A DNA stretch of 64,000 bases from Agapanthus africanus (lineage: Eukaryota > Streptophyta > Magnoliopsida > Asparagales > Amaryllidaceae): assembly GCA_030015575.1 (NCBI GenBank), contig JASDDO010000014.1, positions 163,899,911 through 163,963,910 of the forward strand, given 5' to 3'. Positions 1 to 14,300 of this stretch are shown here, one piece after another. Position 1 is the stretch's first letter. Each line of letters starts with the position of its first letter. The translations under genes were made by a program, and so were the position numbers. The notes below the pieces were generated by a model. That model saw only the letters and a list, made by a program, of their open reading frames with translations, ran no database searches and was not told the origin of the DNA.

Positions 1-39
1 TTTATGCATTATTGATACAAGTCTCTTGTCATCTTGCAG

Positions 40-104
40 AACTGATCCCTATTTACCTGACATGCCCATTGTTTATGCCAGTGACGCGTTCCTAAGTTTA
101 ACAG
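40..104 (+). CDS. TLP1: TWIN LOV exon: start of the second LOV domain
   Basis: The acceptor is the AG of CTTGCAG at 33-39. The exon reads [21 protein letters not shown] and leaves one G of a split Gly codon before the donor GTGCTT at 105. The residues are the first two strands of a PAS/LOV fold. This is the last exon before the 42-kb intron. Confidence 0.88.
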
Positions 105-1876
105 GTGCTTTTCCAAATGCTATTCTGTCATATTTTCTTTTTTCTTCGTTTTTCTCTGACTACCATTCCTTTTAAGAGCCAATTTCTCCTTTTGAATGTA
201 TATGGAATCACACAAAATACCTATATACTTCAGCAATTATAATATTATATGTGTGTCATCATTTATTTTCTTAGTGATGATTGGCATAACCAAACAGGCA
301 CAATATGCATGTTATTGTATGTAATAAATAGATTTAGATGGTAATTTCTGGATGGCATCAGTAGGGCTTCATTAGCTTTAGTTGCAAGAATTAGATATAT
401 TTTTATTTGAGGTGCTTACTGCAGAGTGATCTCCCTGTTTGCTTCCACCAAGTTGAATAACTAACGTCAACAATGATTATAGATCACCTACCAACGCAAG
501 TGATTGTTTTTCATTATTTTAATCAATGAATATGTTAATTCCTACACCTCTGCCTAGTCCTTGACCAACATCAAATACATACTACACTGCATTCACCTCT
601 GCCCCATCCGGTGAATCCCTATGCAATTCCATATGCTTTGATCTCCATCTCCATTCATTGAATTATATTGGACCCATCTCTGGCCTTTAGAGAGCAGAAT
701 AAGGTGACATGGCATGCATATATATCTCTTTATGTTATGCAACAAGTAGCTCCACTATCAAAAAGTTAATGAAGAATAAAATGTAAATAAGGCAGTGTCC
801 AATGATTAGTAACTAAAGAATGAAGAACACTCTGAGTTTTAGAACGACGTGCTAACATTTATGTTTAACACTTATCAAAGAAATATCTAAATCATAAACC
901 CTTGCGTTGTTTCTTGTTTTTGAATCTTCCATTAAGATAATCAGCCAATCAACCTTGCTTTTGAATTAAAATTGATGTGATACTGCGGCGGCAATTTGGA
1001 ATCAGATTCCAGGTAAAGACACCACAGGGCTCACTCATATGAGTGACATATTTGTAAAACAACTCCTATCAAATGCACATGAAATTTCAACAATTATTCT
1101 CTTAGGAAGTAACCTTAGTATGTTGCCACAAATGGAGTGATAAAGTCTTCGTAGATGCATGATTAGACTTCAATATTGTGTGCTTGAGAGGCAATACTGG
1201 GTTAAATTATGATAGAGTCAGACCTTATTCATAATCATTTTAGAGTAAACTTTACTCTTGATGAGCAATAACAAGAGTGCCGAGCATGCACAACCACACA
1301 CAAATCCTTGAAGTTCATCCCAAATACCTTTACCCCCATCTTCAATGGCCGATCGACTTGTTGTTACAATAACTCACACTATTCTTTCTATTTCTGCTTA
1401 TGTATATAGACCCATACTAGGAAGCACCGACACTTGTATCTGTTTGCCGTGTTCATGTTCGACACATATTGTACACACTGACACACCGCCCAATACCGTG
1501 CCCGAGACAGTTGGTGTTGACCCAAATTAACGTGTGACATTTCTATTTACGCACATGATTGAGATAATAATATGGTATATAGGTGTAGACAACTATAATA
1601 TTTTTATGGAGACAAGAGTATTGAAGATTTTACATCTCTTTCCTTATAGACTGGAGTTAGAAGGAGTAAAGTTTTAAAGGGCCAACATAAAGTTGGGTAT
1701 ACGGCAGTCAGCTCCTGTAAATAAAAACTATCTTTTTTGTTTATTTAACCCTTATGCATTGTAGTTCTATACTCTAGAAATCTTTTGGTTGTGGATAAAG
1801 TTAAAACCTTGATTTAGTTTTGTGTTTTTTAAAGTTATCAATACAGGTTTTTTCTCTCGTAATTTATTACATTCTA

Positions 1877-1912
<36 letters not shown>

Positions 1913-2265
1913 TTTCTCATTTCTTATTTTGAACCCAAACTTTTAAACACAATCCTCGTGTTTTTCTCCGATCCGCATTGATCACTTTGATATATACTTT
2001 ATTAGATAGGTTATGTATAAAGTTTCATTAGATTTGGAGACCTCCAACACATCCATCAAACGGTCTTGTTTTTCATGCATCATAAAGCCGTCGATTGTTT
2101 AGTCTTTTTTATGGATTAGTTAGAGGTATCCAAATCTCTCGTAAAATTCGATACACAACCTATTTAACATGTCTAGATCACGATGATCGGTGCAGATCGG
2201 TAAAAAACATAATGTATTGTGTGTTTGAAAAGGGGAAGCCAGACCTCATAGGATCAACTCCATAT

Positions 2266-2324
<59 letters not shown>

Positions 2325-5300
2325 AATAATAAATAAATAAATAATATAGTCATGTCTTTGTGTCCTAACTTTTATAAAAATTTGTCATGTCTCGTGGCTA
2401 TGCTTGTATTCATGCCCATGTTTCATAGGTCCCATACTTGGTGACTGCATTTTTTTTCACCTAGCGTCCAGTTTTTATTTTTTGGATGGGAACCCCTACA
2501 GGAATCGAAATGGAAACCTCACTTTGGAAAGGAAAGTTATAGCCCAGTTGGTAGCGTCCTGTTTTTAGCAGCTGAATTATTTTTATTCGGTTTATGCATT
2601 ATATAGCTGAATAAGTTTTTTGGATGCCCCCTCCAAAATATATTAAATAAATTATTACATAACTACTAAAAGCACATACTTTCCTTCGGTTTGTTTAATG
2701 TTCATACAACCGGTTTTCTGATAAGTAGGACATGCCATATTTAATAATGAAGGCATACACAATATGCATGCAGCACCAAAGTTTAAAATTACGCATTATT
2801 ACTGGTATTAGACGGTCATTCTTGGGATTGGAATTGGCCATTTCGGTCGTATCGATTGTCCAATATTGGATTTTACATCATGTAACAAAAATAATTTTTA
2901 AGATTAATAATTTTTTCAAAAAACACCAAAAGTAACTATGAATAATGTGGAAAATCCGTTAGTAATTAATTATGTCTAAAATGTTTTTTTTTATATTTGG
3001 TAATACATAACCATAAACTTTGTGCTATATTTTTAGAAATTGATAATGCCTACTAACCCATGCTATAGATTAACCCATTAATAAACCCATTAGTCCATTG
3101 ACAAAGTTACTAACCAATTAATAAACTTAATACTAAACACCCACAAATTAGATGGTAACCCAATATTACTTGTTATCGACCGTTACTGGTATTGGAATTC
3201 AGACATTCATTTTTAGGATCATAATTGGCTATATCGGATTGGATTGGCCGAGATTTTAAACCATGTTCAGTACTTAATATTTGGTGTCTCCATACTCCAT
3301 ATACATAAACATTTCCGTACACATTATGTATCAGTCAAATATTTCACTTTAGGAAATCTCATTGTTTTTGCCCGTGTAGCAGAATACCATCCAATGTTTT
3401 ACAATCATGAACTTTCCTTCCTGATTTAATGACTGCTTAGCCTTTTCATTTCTGCAAAGTGTTAATTATTAACCATTAATGAAATGATGGTAGAAAAATG
3501 ATAGAAAATGAAGGGTCATTTGGGAATAAAAAAATTGACAGGAAAGAAGATTTTAACTATAGCTAAACATATTTTGCTAAAAAAAACTATAGCTATAAAT
3601 ATATGCAGTCCTTACAACAGAGGATGGTACCTTGCTATACAAGCAAAATCGAGGAGGGTTCCAGCAATTTAGCGTATATCATGTATATCATGTATACGTA
3701 TCTAAGAATTGTTATACATAAATATAAAGTTATAATGCATTGCCATATATGCATGAGTCTAAAATATAACTATGTAAATGGCCAATGGACTGGTGAACAA
3801 TGTGGCGTAGGTCTTTGGAAGCTAAGCTGACTTTGTGCACGAGGAATGCTTTAGTTTTCGTCTTTGGATGGGAAGGGCTTCTTCGCTTTCAAATTCTGAT
3901 AGAATGATGTGGTATGGCTTTCGTTTTGTCATTATGCTTGCTAACTTGTCAATTATGGACCTGTCAAGCTCTAGATTTCTTACCGTCTTTAGAACTGGTT
4001 CATCCAGGCACCGTATGCCCAAACCTAGCTATGACAAGATTGGCTTATTCAGAAAGTTATTTTATCTCGGAACAACATGTCTGTATCTTGATCTAATTAA
4101 ATGAGCAAAACTAATATGTTTCTTGCTCCTGCATCTCCCAATAGTTCTAAAATTACCTTTTCCTTTCAAGATGCTTGTTATGTTTTATTTAGCCTGTTCT
4201 ATGATAGTGATTGCAGCAGGATAAAGGATCCCCGCAAACCCACCCACCCACACACACACAAAAAGAGAACTTTTTACTACAATATGAATGAATGGATCCC
4301 CAACAAGTCTCTTTCCTAGCAAAAGACATGGTCTCACTATAACTGGGCTGAAATTTTTAATCTAGATTCTAGATCTACTGGCCTTGGGTTGCTGAAACCT
4401 TTTAGTAGTTGGGCCCTACTCTTATACTGTGCATATTACTTATGGATATCGTCAGACCCGCTTAGCATGTGAGCGATGCATTTCGTTATTTATGAAGCCA
4501 TATGGAATGTTGTAAAACTGCGTGGAAAATGTTTACTCAGTGATGTTTCGCTTTTGACCACATTTTCTTAATGTATTTGGCGTTTTGAGGCTCAGAAGAA
4601 ATTTCCACTAATTTCATGCTCATTGTACATTCGGTTTGATGTTTGAGAATCACAAAGCAGAGATCAACATGAGAATCGTTCCTTATTTAGATTTACAGTT
4701 GTAGATAGAACAAAATCAAATACGTAGTGACATAACATGAGAAAACAAGACTTGCTAAATGCTTGCCGCATAAAGATCAAGTTGTATAAGCAAGCAATTG
4801 AGTATTTAATAATCTCTGTCTCTGGTGGGGAATATACATTCGCATCAGATGATGTGTACACTAATCTGAGGGCAGAGAGCTTTTTTGAGTATACATATGC
4901 TTGCATTAAAAATGATGATGATATTTTTAATGTGTTTATGCCTACTTTCTTATTATCTTCAGTGTGATTCTTTTAAAGTGTAATCACATCTTCTTGAAGA
5001 GTAGTAAAAATCATTGTTTTGAATATTCCCGACATATATGGCATGTTGCCTGCAATATCCTTTTTTTTAGCAAACGACGTCCACATCATACATGCAAATA
5101 TAATTTATAGCGTTTTAGGTCAATATCCCGAAATGTCATGTTGGATCCATTGTATCGCCCCAGATGTTCTCCCACATCTACTGACTATAGTTATTTGAAA
5201 TTTGAAGTCTAATAGTTTTATGAATAATATTTTTTCTACCGGTACGGTGGAATCCATGTAGGCTATATGGATTCCCATTGCATATAAGGTGGGCCATGTT

Positions 5301-8300
5301 ATCCACTACCTTGGTACTTGTATCCTATGTCACATATTGTATCCAATGAGAATCCATGTTGCTACATGGATTCCACCGTACCGGTAGGAAAAGTATTACT
5401 CTAGTTTTATAGTTGTTTGTATAAGGTACATTTTTTGGCTATATCATATTGCTTTATAGCGACCATCAAGGACTCAAGACAAGTATACATGCATTATATA
5501 TTAATATCATTCATTATATGTTTCTATTTTTTTTATGTTTAATGCGACTGTAATTGTAGAGTGTTTTTTGTCACCCTATTGAAATAGGAATGCGCGTGCC
5601 TGTCAGGCGTGTACAGATTCATCCTGCCTAGGATAACATGGGGTTTATTGATTACGGGGATTCAAATCTCTGTCAGCCGTGGACAAAACTGCCGTTAATT
5701 TTCACTCGCTTTTGGAGCGAGTGCACCTCCGACTAACGGGTCAAACATATCATAGGAACTCAATGTGCAGTGTGCAATGTGTGTGTGATGCGTTTTGAAA
5801 ATAATGCAAAAGGGCGTGTTCATTTCATTTTTTAAATTTATTTACAAGAAAAACTTCAAAATAACATTTTTAGTAAACATTTTTTTTCTTTTCTTTTCTT
5901 TCCATTTAAAAAAAAGGTTTCATGAAAGTAGGAAGTGCACGCTACAGTAGCGTGCGGACCGCGCGCTACAGTAGCATGTGAGGAGGGGGCCAAAAGGTCC
6001 GGTTTTTTTGGAGCTTGAGCTCAAAGGAGTGTTCTTTTTTGGCCTAAAGAGGCTCTCTTGGATTCTTGAAACTTGAGTTTTTGCCCTTGGATGATTGAAA
6101 ATGGATCTTTTCCTTCTCCTTCAAGCCTTGGAATTTGTTAAAAATGAGGTTTTGGATATGAGTTCTTTTTCTTCCTCTTTCAAATTGGATCTTGAGGAGG
6201 AAGAAGGGAGGCAAAAATCCTTCCTTTTGGGGATTTGATAGGAGATTGGTGTACCTCTCAATGGGTTTTGGGACAAAAATCTCATTTGTTTTAGAAGGAG
6301 AGGTTTTCCTCGTTTTTCTTTAAAAAATAAAATGAAGAACCTTGAGAAGAGAGAGGAGGCTCAAAACCCTAGATTGATTGAGGGGAATAAAAGTTATTCA
6401 TTTTATCATGTTGGCCTTTTATAGATTCACAACTTTACATATAGTCCCTTAGGCCTTTCAAAATGGCACTTGTGCTTCCCCTATGCCTATGTGCTCATTT
6501 CTTTTTGTACATAAATCATGGATTTTACAAAATTTGGCTTCTTGCCCATTTAATTTACATTTATTTCCTAAATGTTACATTTATTTATTACATAATTCTT
6601 GTCTCCTCATGGCATGAGGCCGGCCCCTTCCATGCTCGGGCTTGACTTGGGCCCTCTTGGTCTGGCCCATTTGACTTGGGCTTGGGCCACTTGCTTGGGT
6701 ATTGGTCTTGATCTTTTGACTTTGAATTTGACTTTTTGACTTTTAATTTTGATTTTTGATTTTAGCAATGGGGTGTAAGTTTTAACCCCAACAAAGTGCT
6801 CCCATCAATAAATGCATACATGTATGGGTCGTATGCATGAAATTGATGGACCTTCTTTCGTGGAGATGGTTTGATTTGGCTCCTGCTTTTTGGGAGTCTG
6901 ACACTGCCCTTTTACGACAATGGACGGTTGATGTGGATTTGGTTCCTATTATTGGGAGACTGGCACGGCCCGCGCTGCCCTTTTTACAACGATGAACGGT
7001 CGTGGTTTGATTTGACTTGCTTCGCTTTTTGCGGTGTCGAGATTGATTTGACTTGCTCCGCTTCTTGTGGTGTCGGGATTTGTGCTTGATTCCGTCGGGA
7101 AGGTCGTTGGTTGACTTGTTTCCAAGATGGAGCTTGATTCTGTCGAGGAGGTCGTTGGTTGACTTGTTTCCAAGACGGAGCTTGATTCGGCTGATCTGAT
7201 TTGTTTTGGAGTTCTTGTCCATTCCGCGGGGCTTTTTGAGCTTTAGAACTAGTGCCGGGTAGGACTTTGATCTAATTTGTTTTATTCCTGCTTTGTTCGG
7301 TGGGATTTTTGAGCTTGCAAGTATTGTCTAGTGGGACTTGGAATTTGGATTTTTGTTTGTAGGGTTTGATTTTAAGTTGGATTGAAAATTTGGAATTTTA
7401 GGGCCGGGGCCGGCTTCAGCGTTGCTAATACTGAAATACAGGTGTCAGGACCAATTCATCATTTGCCATTGGGGAATTTAGGGTTTGGGTCGGCATCAGC
7501 ACCGTTGACACTGGAGCACGAATGCCAGAAGCGACTCATCATTTACCTTTGGGGAAATCGAAATTTGGGTTTTGGGTCGGCGTCAACACCGCTAATCATT
7601 AAAGCACAAATGCTAGGAGCGATTCATCATTTACCATTTCCCGTTGGGGGCGCTGGCTTAGGAGGCATGTTTAGGTGCCTGTCACTTTAGGCTTTTCAAT
7701 TTTATGAGCCATAAGGGTCTCATATTCTTTCTACGAGTCAAGAGGATCTCGTATGTGTATTTTCTTTCTGGGAGTCATGAGGGCCCTAATTGTGCTTTCC
7801 TCTTATGAGTCGTAAGGATCCCACAAGAGTGTTTTTCGTACAAGTCAAGAGAATATCGCAAGCTCTGTTCTCCTTATGTATCGTGAGGACACATGAGTCG
7901 GTTTTCTCCTCGGAAGATGTCGCAGGGCCGTTGATTGCGGTGGGACTTGGGATTGTTTTAGCTTGTTTATGCCCATGGATTGTATACGACGCGCACGAAG
8001 CGTCGGATCTGTACAGTATAATAGAACTTGATTAGGATGATGATTATTTGTGCCCGTGGATTATATACGGTAGTCAATTTAGAGACCGACCGTAAGGCAG
8101 TATAGTTGGCTCAATTCGTTTGCGACTTGGAGCATTCATGCGTAGTATTTCTTGAGATATCGACCGTTGATGGGTAGCATGAGCCTTTCTCTCTTCGCAC
8201 TTATTAGTTGGTATGATCTTTCGTCAAACACTTTCTCGATGACGTACGACCCTTCCCAATTTGGCTTGAATTTTACTTTAGCATGTCGATTGGGGATGAT

Positions 8301-11300
8301 TGATCTTCTAAGGACCAACACCAGTTCACTTTTCTTGAAACACGGGGACATGTCGTCTTGTTATAGGCCCGCGACATTTGGGCTCGGTACAACTCAAAGT
8401 TTTGTTGCACCGCGAGTCTTTTTTCTTCAAGGTCGTCGAGCTCTTCGAGCCGAAGGAGTGTTTTCCTCTTCTGTCGGACTGTGCTGGACGACCATTCTTA
8501 AACTTGGAATTTCGACTTCAAGAGGAAGAATTGCCTCCACCCCAGAGCAGCGAGTATGGGGTAGATTGGGTTGGAGTGCGGTGCATGGTACGATATGCCC
8601 ATGACGCTTCGTGAAGTTTGAGATTCCAGTCTCTTTTGTTGGCTGAAGCATTTTTTCTCAGAAACTTGCATAAAGGTTTATTGAAGGTTTCGGCCAGCCT
8701 ATTGGCTCATGGATTATAGATGGATGAATATCTCCAGTCTATTTTGTATTGAGCAGCGAATCTTGAGACTTTGAAACTCTTGAAAGAGAGCCATTGTTAG
8801 AAATGATTCTTCTTGGTGTGCCGAAACGGTATAGAACATTATGCCAGAAGAATGTTAGAATATATTCTGCATTGACTTCCTTTAGCGGGACAGTTTAAGC
8901 CTATCTAAAGAAGTAGTCAGTCGCGGCTAATATGAACCTGTGGCACTTAGATGACGGAGGATCAATTAGGGTAACTATGTCGGTGCCTCATATTTCGAAT
9001 GGCCATGACGCTACGGTAGGATGTGGCGGGTTGAGATGCTTGTGTATGAAGTTGCCGTGTATTTGACAGAGGTGGCATTTCTTCGCATATTCTTCACAGT
9101 CCTTTATCATGGTAGGTCAGTAATATCCAAGCCACTTGATTTGAAGCGTATTTTGGGGCCAGATTGGTGTGCTCCATAGACGCCTGAGTGGACTTCTTTC
9201 ATGACTGGACGAGACCCGACACCTGAGCCAGAGCTGGTTGAATGATCTTCGGCATAGCGTCATTTACGAACACATATCAGAGAGCTCTTTTCTTCAGCTG
9301 AACCCTCATAGATTTTTCTTGAAGCAGTTTAGTATATCGGAGATACTCTATGAAGGGTTTTCTCCAATCGGGCTTGTCTTGGATGGCTAGGGCTTCTTTA
9401 GCAGGACAGTTCTCTTGTTCTACGAATTCTTCCTCCCGTAGAAAAACCGGAGGTAGAATTTGCCGGCTTCTTACCGTGATCAGAATTCCATCTTATGTCG
9501 GGATCAGCCAAATCTTTGGTTAGGCGAGCGAGTACGTCAGATTTTCCATTCAACGCCATGAGAACTCTAATCAGCTCAGTGTAACTAAACTGTTTCATAA
9601 GTTCCATGACCCGGTTTCTGTATCGAGCCAACTCAAATTTGTATACTTTGTAGTCGCCGCTTACTTGGTTGACGACCAGCTGAGAATCTCGGTAGACTCG
9701 CAGCCGAACGACCTTCATTTCTATGGCGAGCTCGAGACCAACTATCAGCGCTTCATACTCGGTCTCGTTATTTGTGCGCGGCTCGGTAAGAGTGAGATTG
9801 TTGCAAGTTGCCTCCTTACGGCGTGATGAACATCAATCCTGCCCCAGCTTTTATCCGCACGATACTTGATTTGCTAGAAGGCCTCATTGATGTGGCTCCA
9901 TTGAAGTAAAGCTCCTAGCACGACTCTTCATCTTCGAGGTGCAGCGCTTCTTCGGGTAACTCGCAATTTAGCGGAGACCCTTCATGTATGGGATGAGCCG
10001 CTAGTAAATCGGCCAGGGCTTGTCTTTTTACTGCTTTTTGAGGAGTATACACTGTTGAATTGGGGCAGCAAGACAACCCATCTGGCCATTCTATCAGATA
10101 GGCTCTCCTTTGTCATTAAATATTTCAGTGGGTCGATCTTATAGATCAGCATAATCCGGTAAGCGAGCAGATAGTGCCTTACCTTCTTCACGGCGAATAT
10201 CAGAGGCATACATTGCTTTTCAATCGGGGGTTAATTATGTTCTGCCCCGATTATAGTTCGATTGAGGTAGTAGAGGGCATTTTCCTTTCCCTCCTCGTTA
10301 TTTTTGGCGAGAAGCGCGCCAAGTGATCGTCTAGTGCATCAGTGGTTTATTTGGAAGGGGAGCGGCGAGCACTGGAGGGTGCAACAGATATTGCTCGACG
10401 CTTTCGAACGCATCTTGACATTCGACATCTCAGGTAAAATGAGCATTTTTCTTTATGAGTTTTGAAAAAGGTCGACATCTTCCTGATAGATTCGAGATGC
10501 ATCTTCATATATAAGTGAGCTTGCCTTAGAAGGATCTTAGCTGTGTCAGATTCCTTAGAGGGGCATCTCCATAATCTCTTTTATTTTTGACCGGTCGATT
10601 TCGATCCCTCGATGCGGACTATAAAGCCCAGGAATTTTCCCGATGACACGCCAAATGCGCATTTCAGAGGATTCATCTTTAGATTGTACTATCTCAGTCT
10701 GGTGAAGACAGTTTGGAGATCTTGGATGCGATTGGTTGTGGTTTTAGTCTTGACGACCAAATCATCGACGTAGCATTTGACAACTTTATGGATTAAATCG
10801 TTAAAGATCTTTGTCATCGCTCTTTGTTAAGTGGCAACCGCATTCTTTAGCCCGAACAACATCACCTTGTAGCAGTATGCCAATCGGAGTTCGAAACGCC
10901 GTGTGTTTCTCATCCTCGGTGACATCTTGATTTGGTTGTATCTGGACAAACCATTCATGAAGGTGAACAGTTCGTAACTACATCGTCGACCATCATTTCT
11001 ATGATTGGGAGCGAGAAATCATCTTTGGGGCATGTCTTGTTAAGGTCCCTAAAATTGGCGCAGACTCGGATCTGCCCATTTTTTTCCTTTACTGGAATAA
11101 TGCATGCGATCCAGACTGTATATTTTTCTTCTCTGATGAAGCCGGCATCGATGAGTCTTTTGGTTTTCTCGATCATCTTTTCTTCCAACTCTCTTCTCAT
11201 TCTTCGAGGAGCTTTCTTAACCGGCTTGGCATTGGGAGATATAACCAGTTTATGCACGACCATCTTAGGGGAGAGATCAGGCATTTCTTTGTACGTCCAT

Positions 11301-14300
11301 GCGAAGCAGTCGACGAATTCATGCAGCAAGGCGATTATCTGCTCTTTCACTTCTTCTGGCAAGAGCGAGCTGAAATAGGTCGGCCTTAGATTATTGGGCG
11401 TCCCCAAATCGATTTCGGTTAGCTCGTCGAAATTTCTTGTCCACCATTTTCGAGCTCTTGAGGGTTCCGACTCAGTTAGCTCGTCCTCTTCTTCTTACTT
11501 TCCGCTGGTCTCATTGACGTAGATCATATAGTAGGACTTGACATCATGTTGGATGAAACTTATGCCCCGTATATCTAGGATTTGCCCATCGATGAACGGT
11601 CGGTTTGAGGTGGATACCACAGTCCTTCGTAGAATTTTGCTTCGGGATCTGTTTGATATAACGGGCATTCACACTTAAAATATTCCCACATTTCGGAAGT
11701 GTAGTATTTTAGGGTTTAGGACAGCTCTTACGCCTCTTTCATAAGGAAGGCACATTAAGGACAAATCGTTTGGGTGTATGACAGGATCTGACCTGTAAAA
11801 TAAAATGCCCTTCCGCCCGCTCTTTCTTCCGGGGATATAGAAGGTTTTCAATTCATCCACAGTGGAGACTGATAGTGCGTCAAGTTCTTTGTATAACTGG
11901 TCCGGGATCTTTGTGATGACCAGAGATCCTTCTGTGATTTTAGGGGTTACTCTCAGTCTTGCTTTTCACACGAGAGTCTTATCTGCACATTTGTCGAGGA
12001 CGGATCCTCTGCATCTGATTCATCAGTGTTGCTACCCAAGTGCGGGTGAATTTTGCTGGAGGCTAGGCCTTCAATGTCAAGACTCGTCAGTGTCGGTGCC
12101 AAAGTGCGGGCGAATTATACGGAAGGACGGCTTCCTGTGTCGGACTCGTCGGTGTCACTGCCGAAATGTGGACGCATTCAAGGATATTTGGTTTTAAAGA
12201 TGACAGCTGGTTCAGTCCTGCTTTCGGACTTTAGGGCCATTCGTTCTCGGCCGGTTGTGGATTAGCATTGTGGAGGTCTGTAAAGTACCGAGAATCCTCA
12301 TACCGGACTTCGTGTACGCCGAACGGCTGTATGTCTCCGTTAATGCGCTTTTCTTTACCATCTTTGGTATACTTTATGCATTGATGGAGCGTTGATGGAA
12401 CAATCCTACCGTCATGTAGCCATGGCCGCCCCAGAAGGATTTTATATGACGTATTGCCATCGATGATGTACATCTTTGCTTTTGTCTGTAGGTCCCCAAA
12501 CTTGATTGGCAGAGCTATATACCTCAGGATTTGCTGGTTGTTTTGGTTGAAGCCCTGAATGCCTCGCGACCCGGGCTTTGGAGACGAGGGAATGACTTTC
12601 CTTTCCTTAGTTGAAGCCCTGAATGCGATTGATCCTGTCTCCGTCGCTGTATCCTGCCATGTAAAATGGCCTATTATGCTCAGTCGTTCCTAACAGCAGG
12701 TGTTCATCCTTGAACGCGACTGAAGCTGTATGCAGATTGTATCGGGCTTCTTTCATATTGATTTCTGCGAAGCAGGCCTGGTATTACCCAGGGTTCTGTA
12801 GCGCATAAATGAGCACATCTATAAGCTCTTGGGACATAACAAGAGCATTATAGACACTCAGGAGAGATGGGAGCTTCCGGAGATGAGACGGGAGATGGGA
12901 GCTTCCGGAGATGAGCCAAGACATTGTAGTCTACTGAGGGAGAGTCTTTATGAGCTGGCTCTTCATCGCCCCTTTCAGCTGTGACTTGTTTTTCTTTTTC
13001 CTTTTGGGCGTTGCCCTGTTTTGGTGGTAGCACTTTGCCGCTTCGGAGTTGGATCTGATTGGACTTTGTGGCGAGCTCATCTTCTTTAGGGAAACAAAGA
13101 TCTTCCTCGGTATTGCTGCCAAGAGGGTTGACATAGCAAGTTACCACAGGGACTTTATCATCAGCATCCTCTTCTACCTCTTTTAGGATTTTTGCTGCTT
13201 CGTTGGGGAAGAATTCCTTCAATTTGATTAGGGCTCTTTCTTTTTGCACATAGTCCTTAAGAAAATCTATATCTTTGGATGGTCGATTTCCTCGCAGACT
13301 CTTCTTTGCGTCGAGCCACACTTTTTTTTTTCTTTTTAGGATTCTTGGGCTTTGAGCTCGATCGCGCCGAATTGATAGCCGGAACAATGGGCTCTTTTCG
13401 CCCCTTCCATTCGATTCTGAGCTCTTTCTGAAGCAGCTTCAGTATCTTCTTCGTCTTCTTGGATATGTACACATTTTATAGAAGTTGCGGCAGATTAGCA
13501 TCATTGCTTGGAGAGGATGATTGAGCCGCCCCTTCCTTGAAGACTTCGGCTTCCGTCTGTACGAAGTTGGCGGTCGAGGCTTGATTGTTTGCAAGCACGT
13601 CTTTGGACACCTCGATTTCTCCAGTCTTGTATTGTTTCTTGACCTAATTCTTGAAAATGTAGCAGTCTTCGATTGTATGACTCACTACTCTGTGGTATGG
13701 GCAATACAACGAATTATCGGTCATTTTCGCTTCATGAAGCCTCTTCGACTTTGGCGGTTGTAGACCGTTGTTTATGGCGTCCTTAAATATTTTACGGACT
13801 TTATCCCTTTTGAAGGAGTAGGTCTTATTCTTTTTCTTTTTCAGAGTCGATCCTTCTCCTCCCAATATTGGCCTTCGAGGCCGGTCGGTCTTTGCTCCGC
13901 CTGCTTTTTGGTTGTTTTCATTGTCAAATGCATTGAAAGCGTCGGTGTTGTTGGAACTCCCGTCTTCGCTATTGTCATCCTTCCTTTTCTTCCAGAGTTT
14001 GTTATTAATTTGGATGTCCGGAGTGAACTCTTGTTTTGAGCGTTCCAAATTTTGTCACGCCCCGCTTCCCAAAATACGGAATACGAGAGATAATTAGGCC
14101 AGCTATGCTCCTATGATCAAGTAATAATCCTGCCGTAGTCACACTTCGGTTTCTAGCATTATATGGTAATCAGTAAACACAACATGAAAGTAAAGGAAAT
14201 CACAGCTCTTAACTTTATTATATTTGATCAACAAAGTTCAAGATACAATTATTCGCATGAAAGAAACAACCAACCAAAAGAAATAACAATATCGTTAGTG

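Larger units (their letters stand above)
105..2461. other. Intron sequence without gene
   Basis: AT-rich non-coding sequence. Open frames are short and show no domain. It contains the (AC)n and (TAA)n microsatellites annotated separately. Confidence 0.7.

Noticed and set aside
2095..2340. 81-codon frame ending in poly-Ile/Leu
   Set aside because: The second half is the (TAA/ATT)n microsatellite translated.
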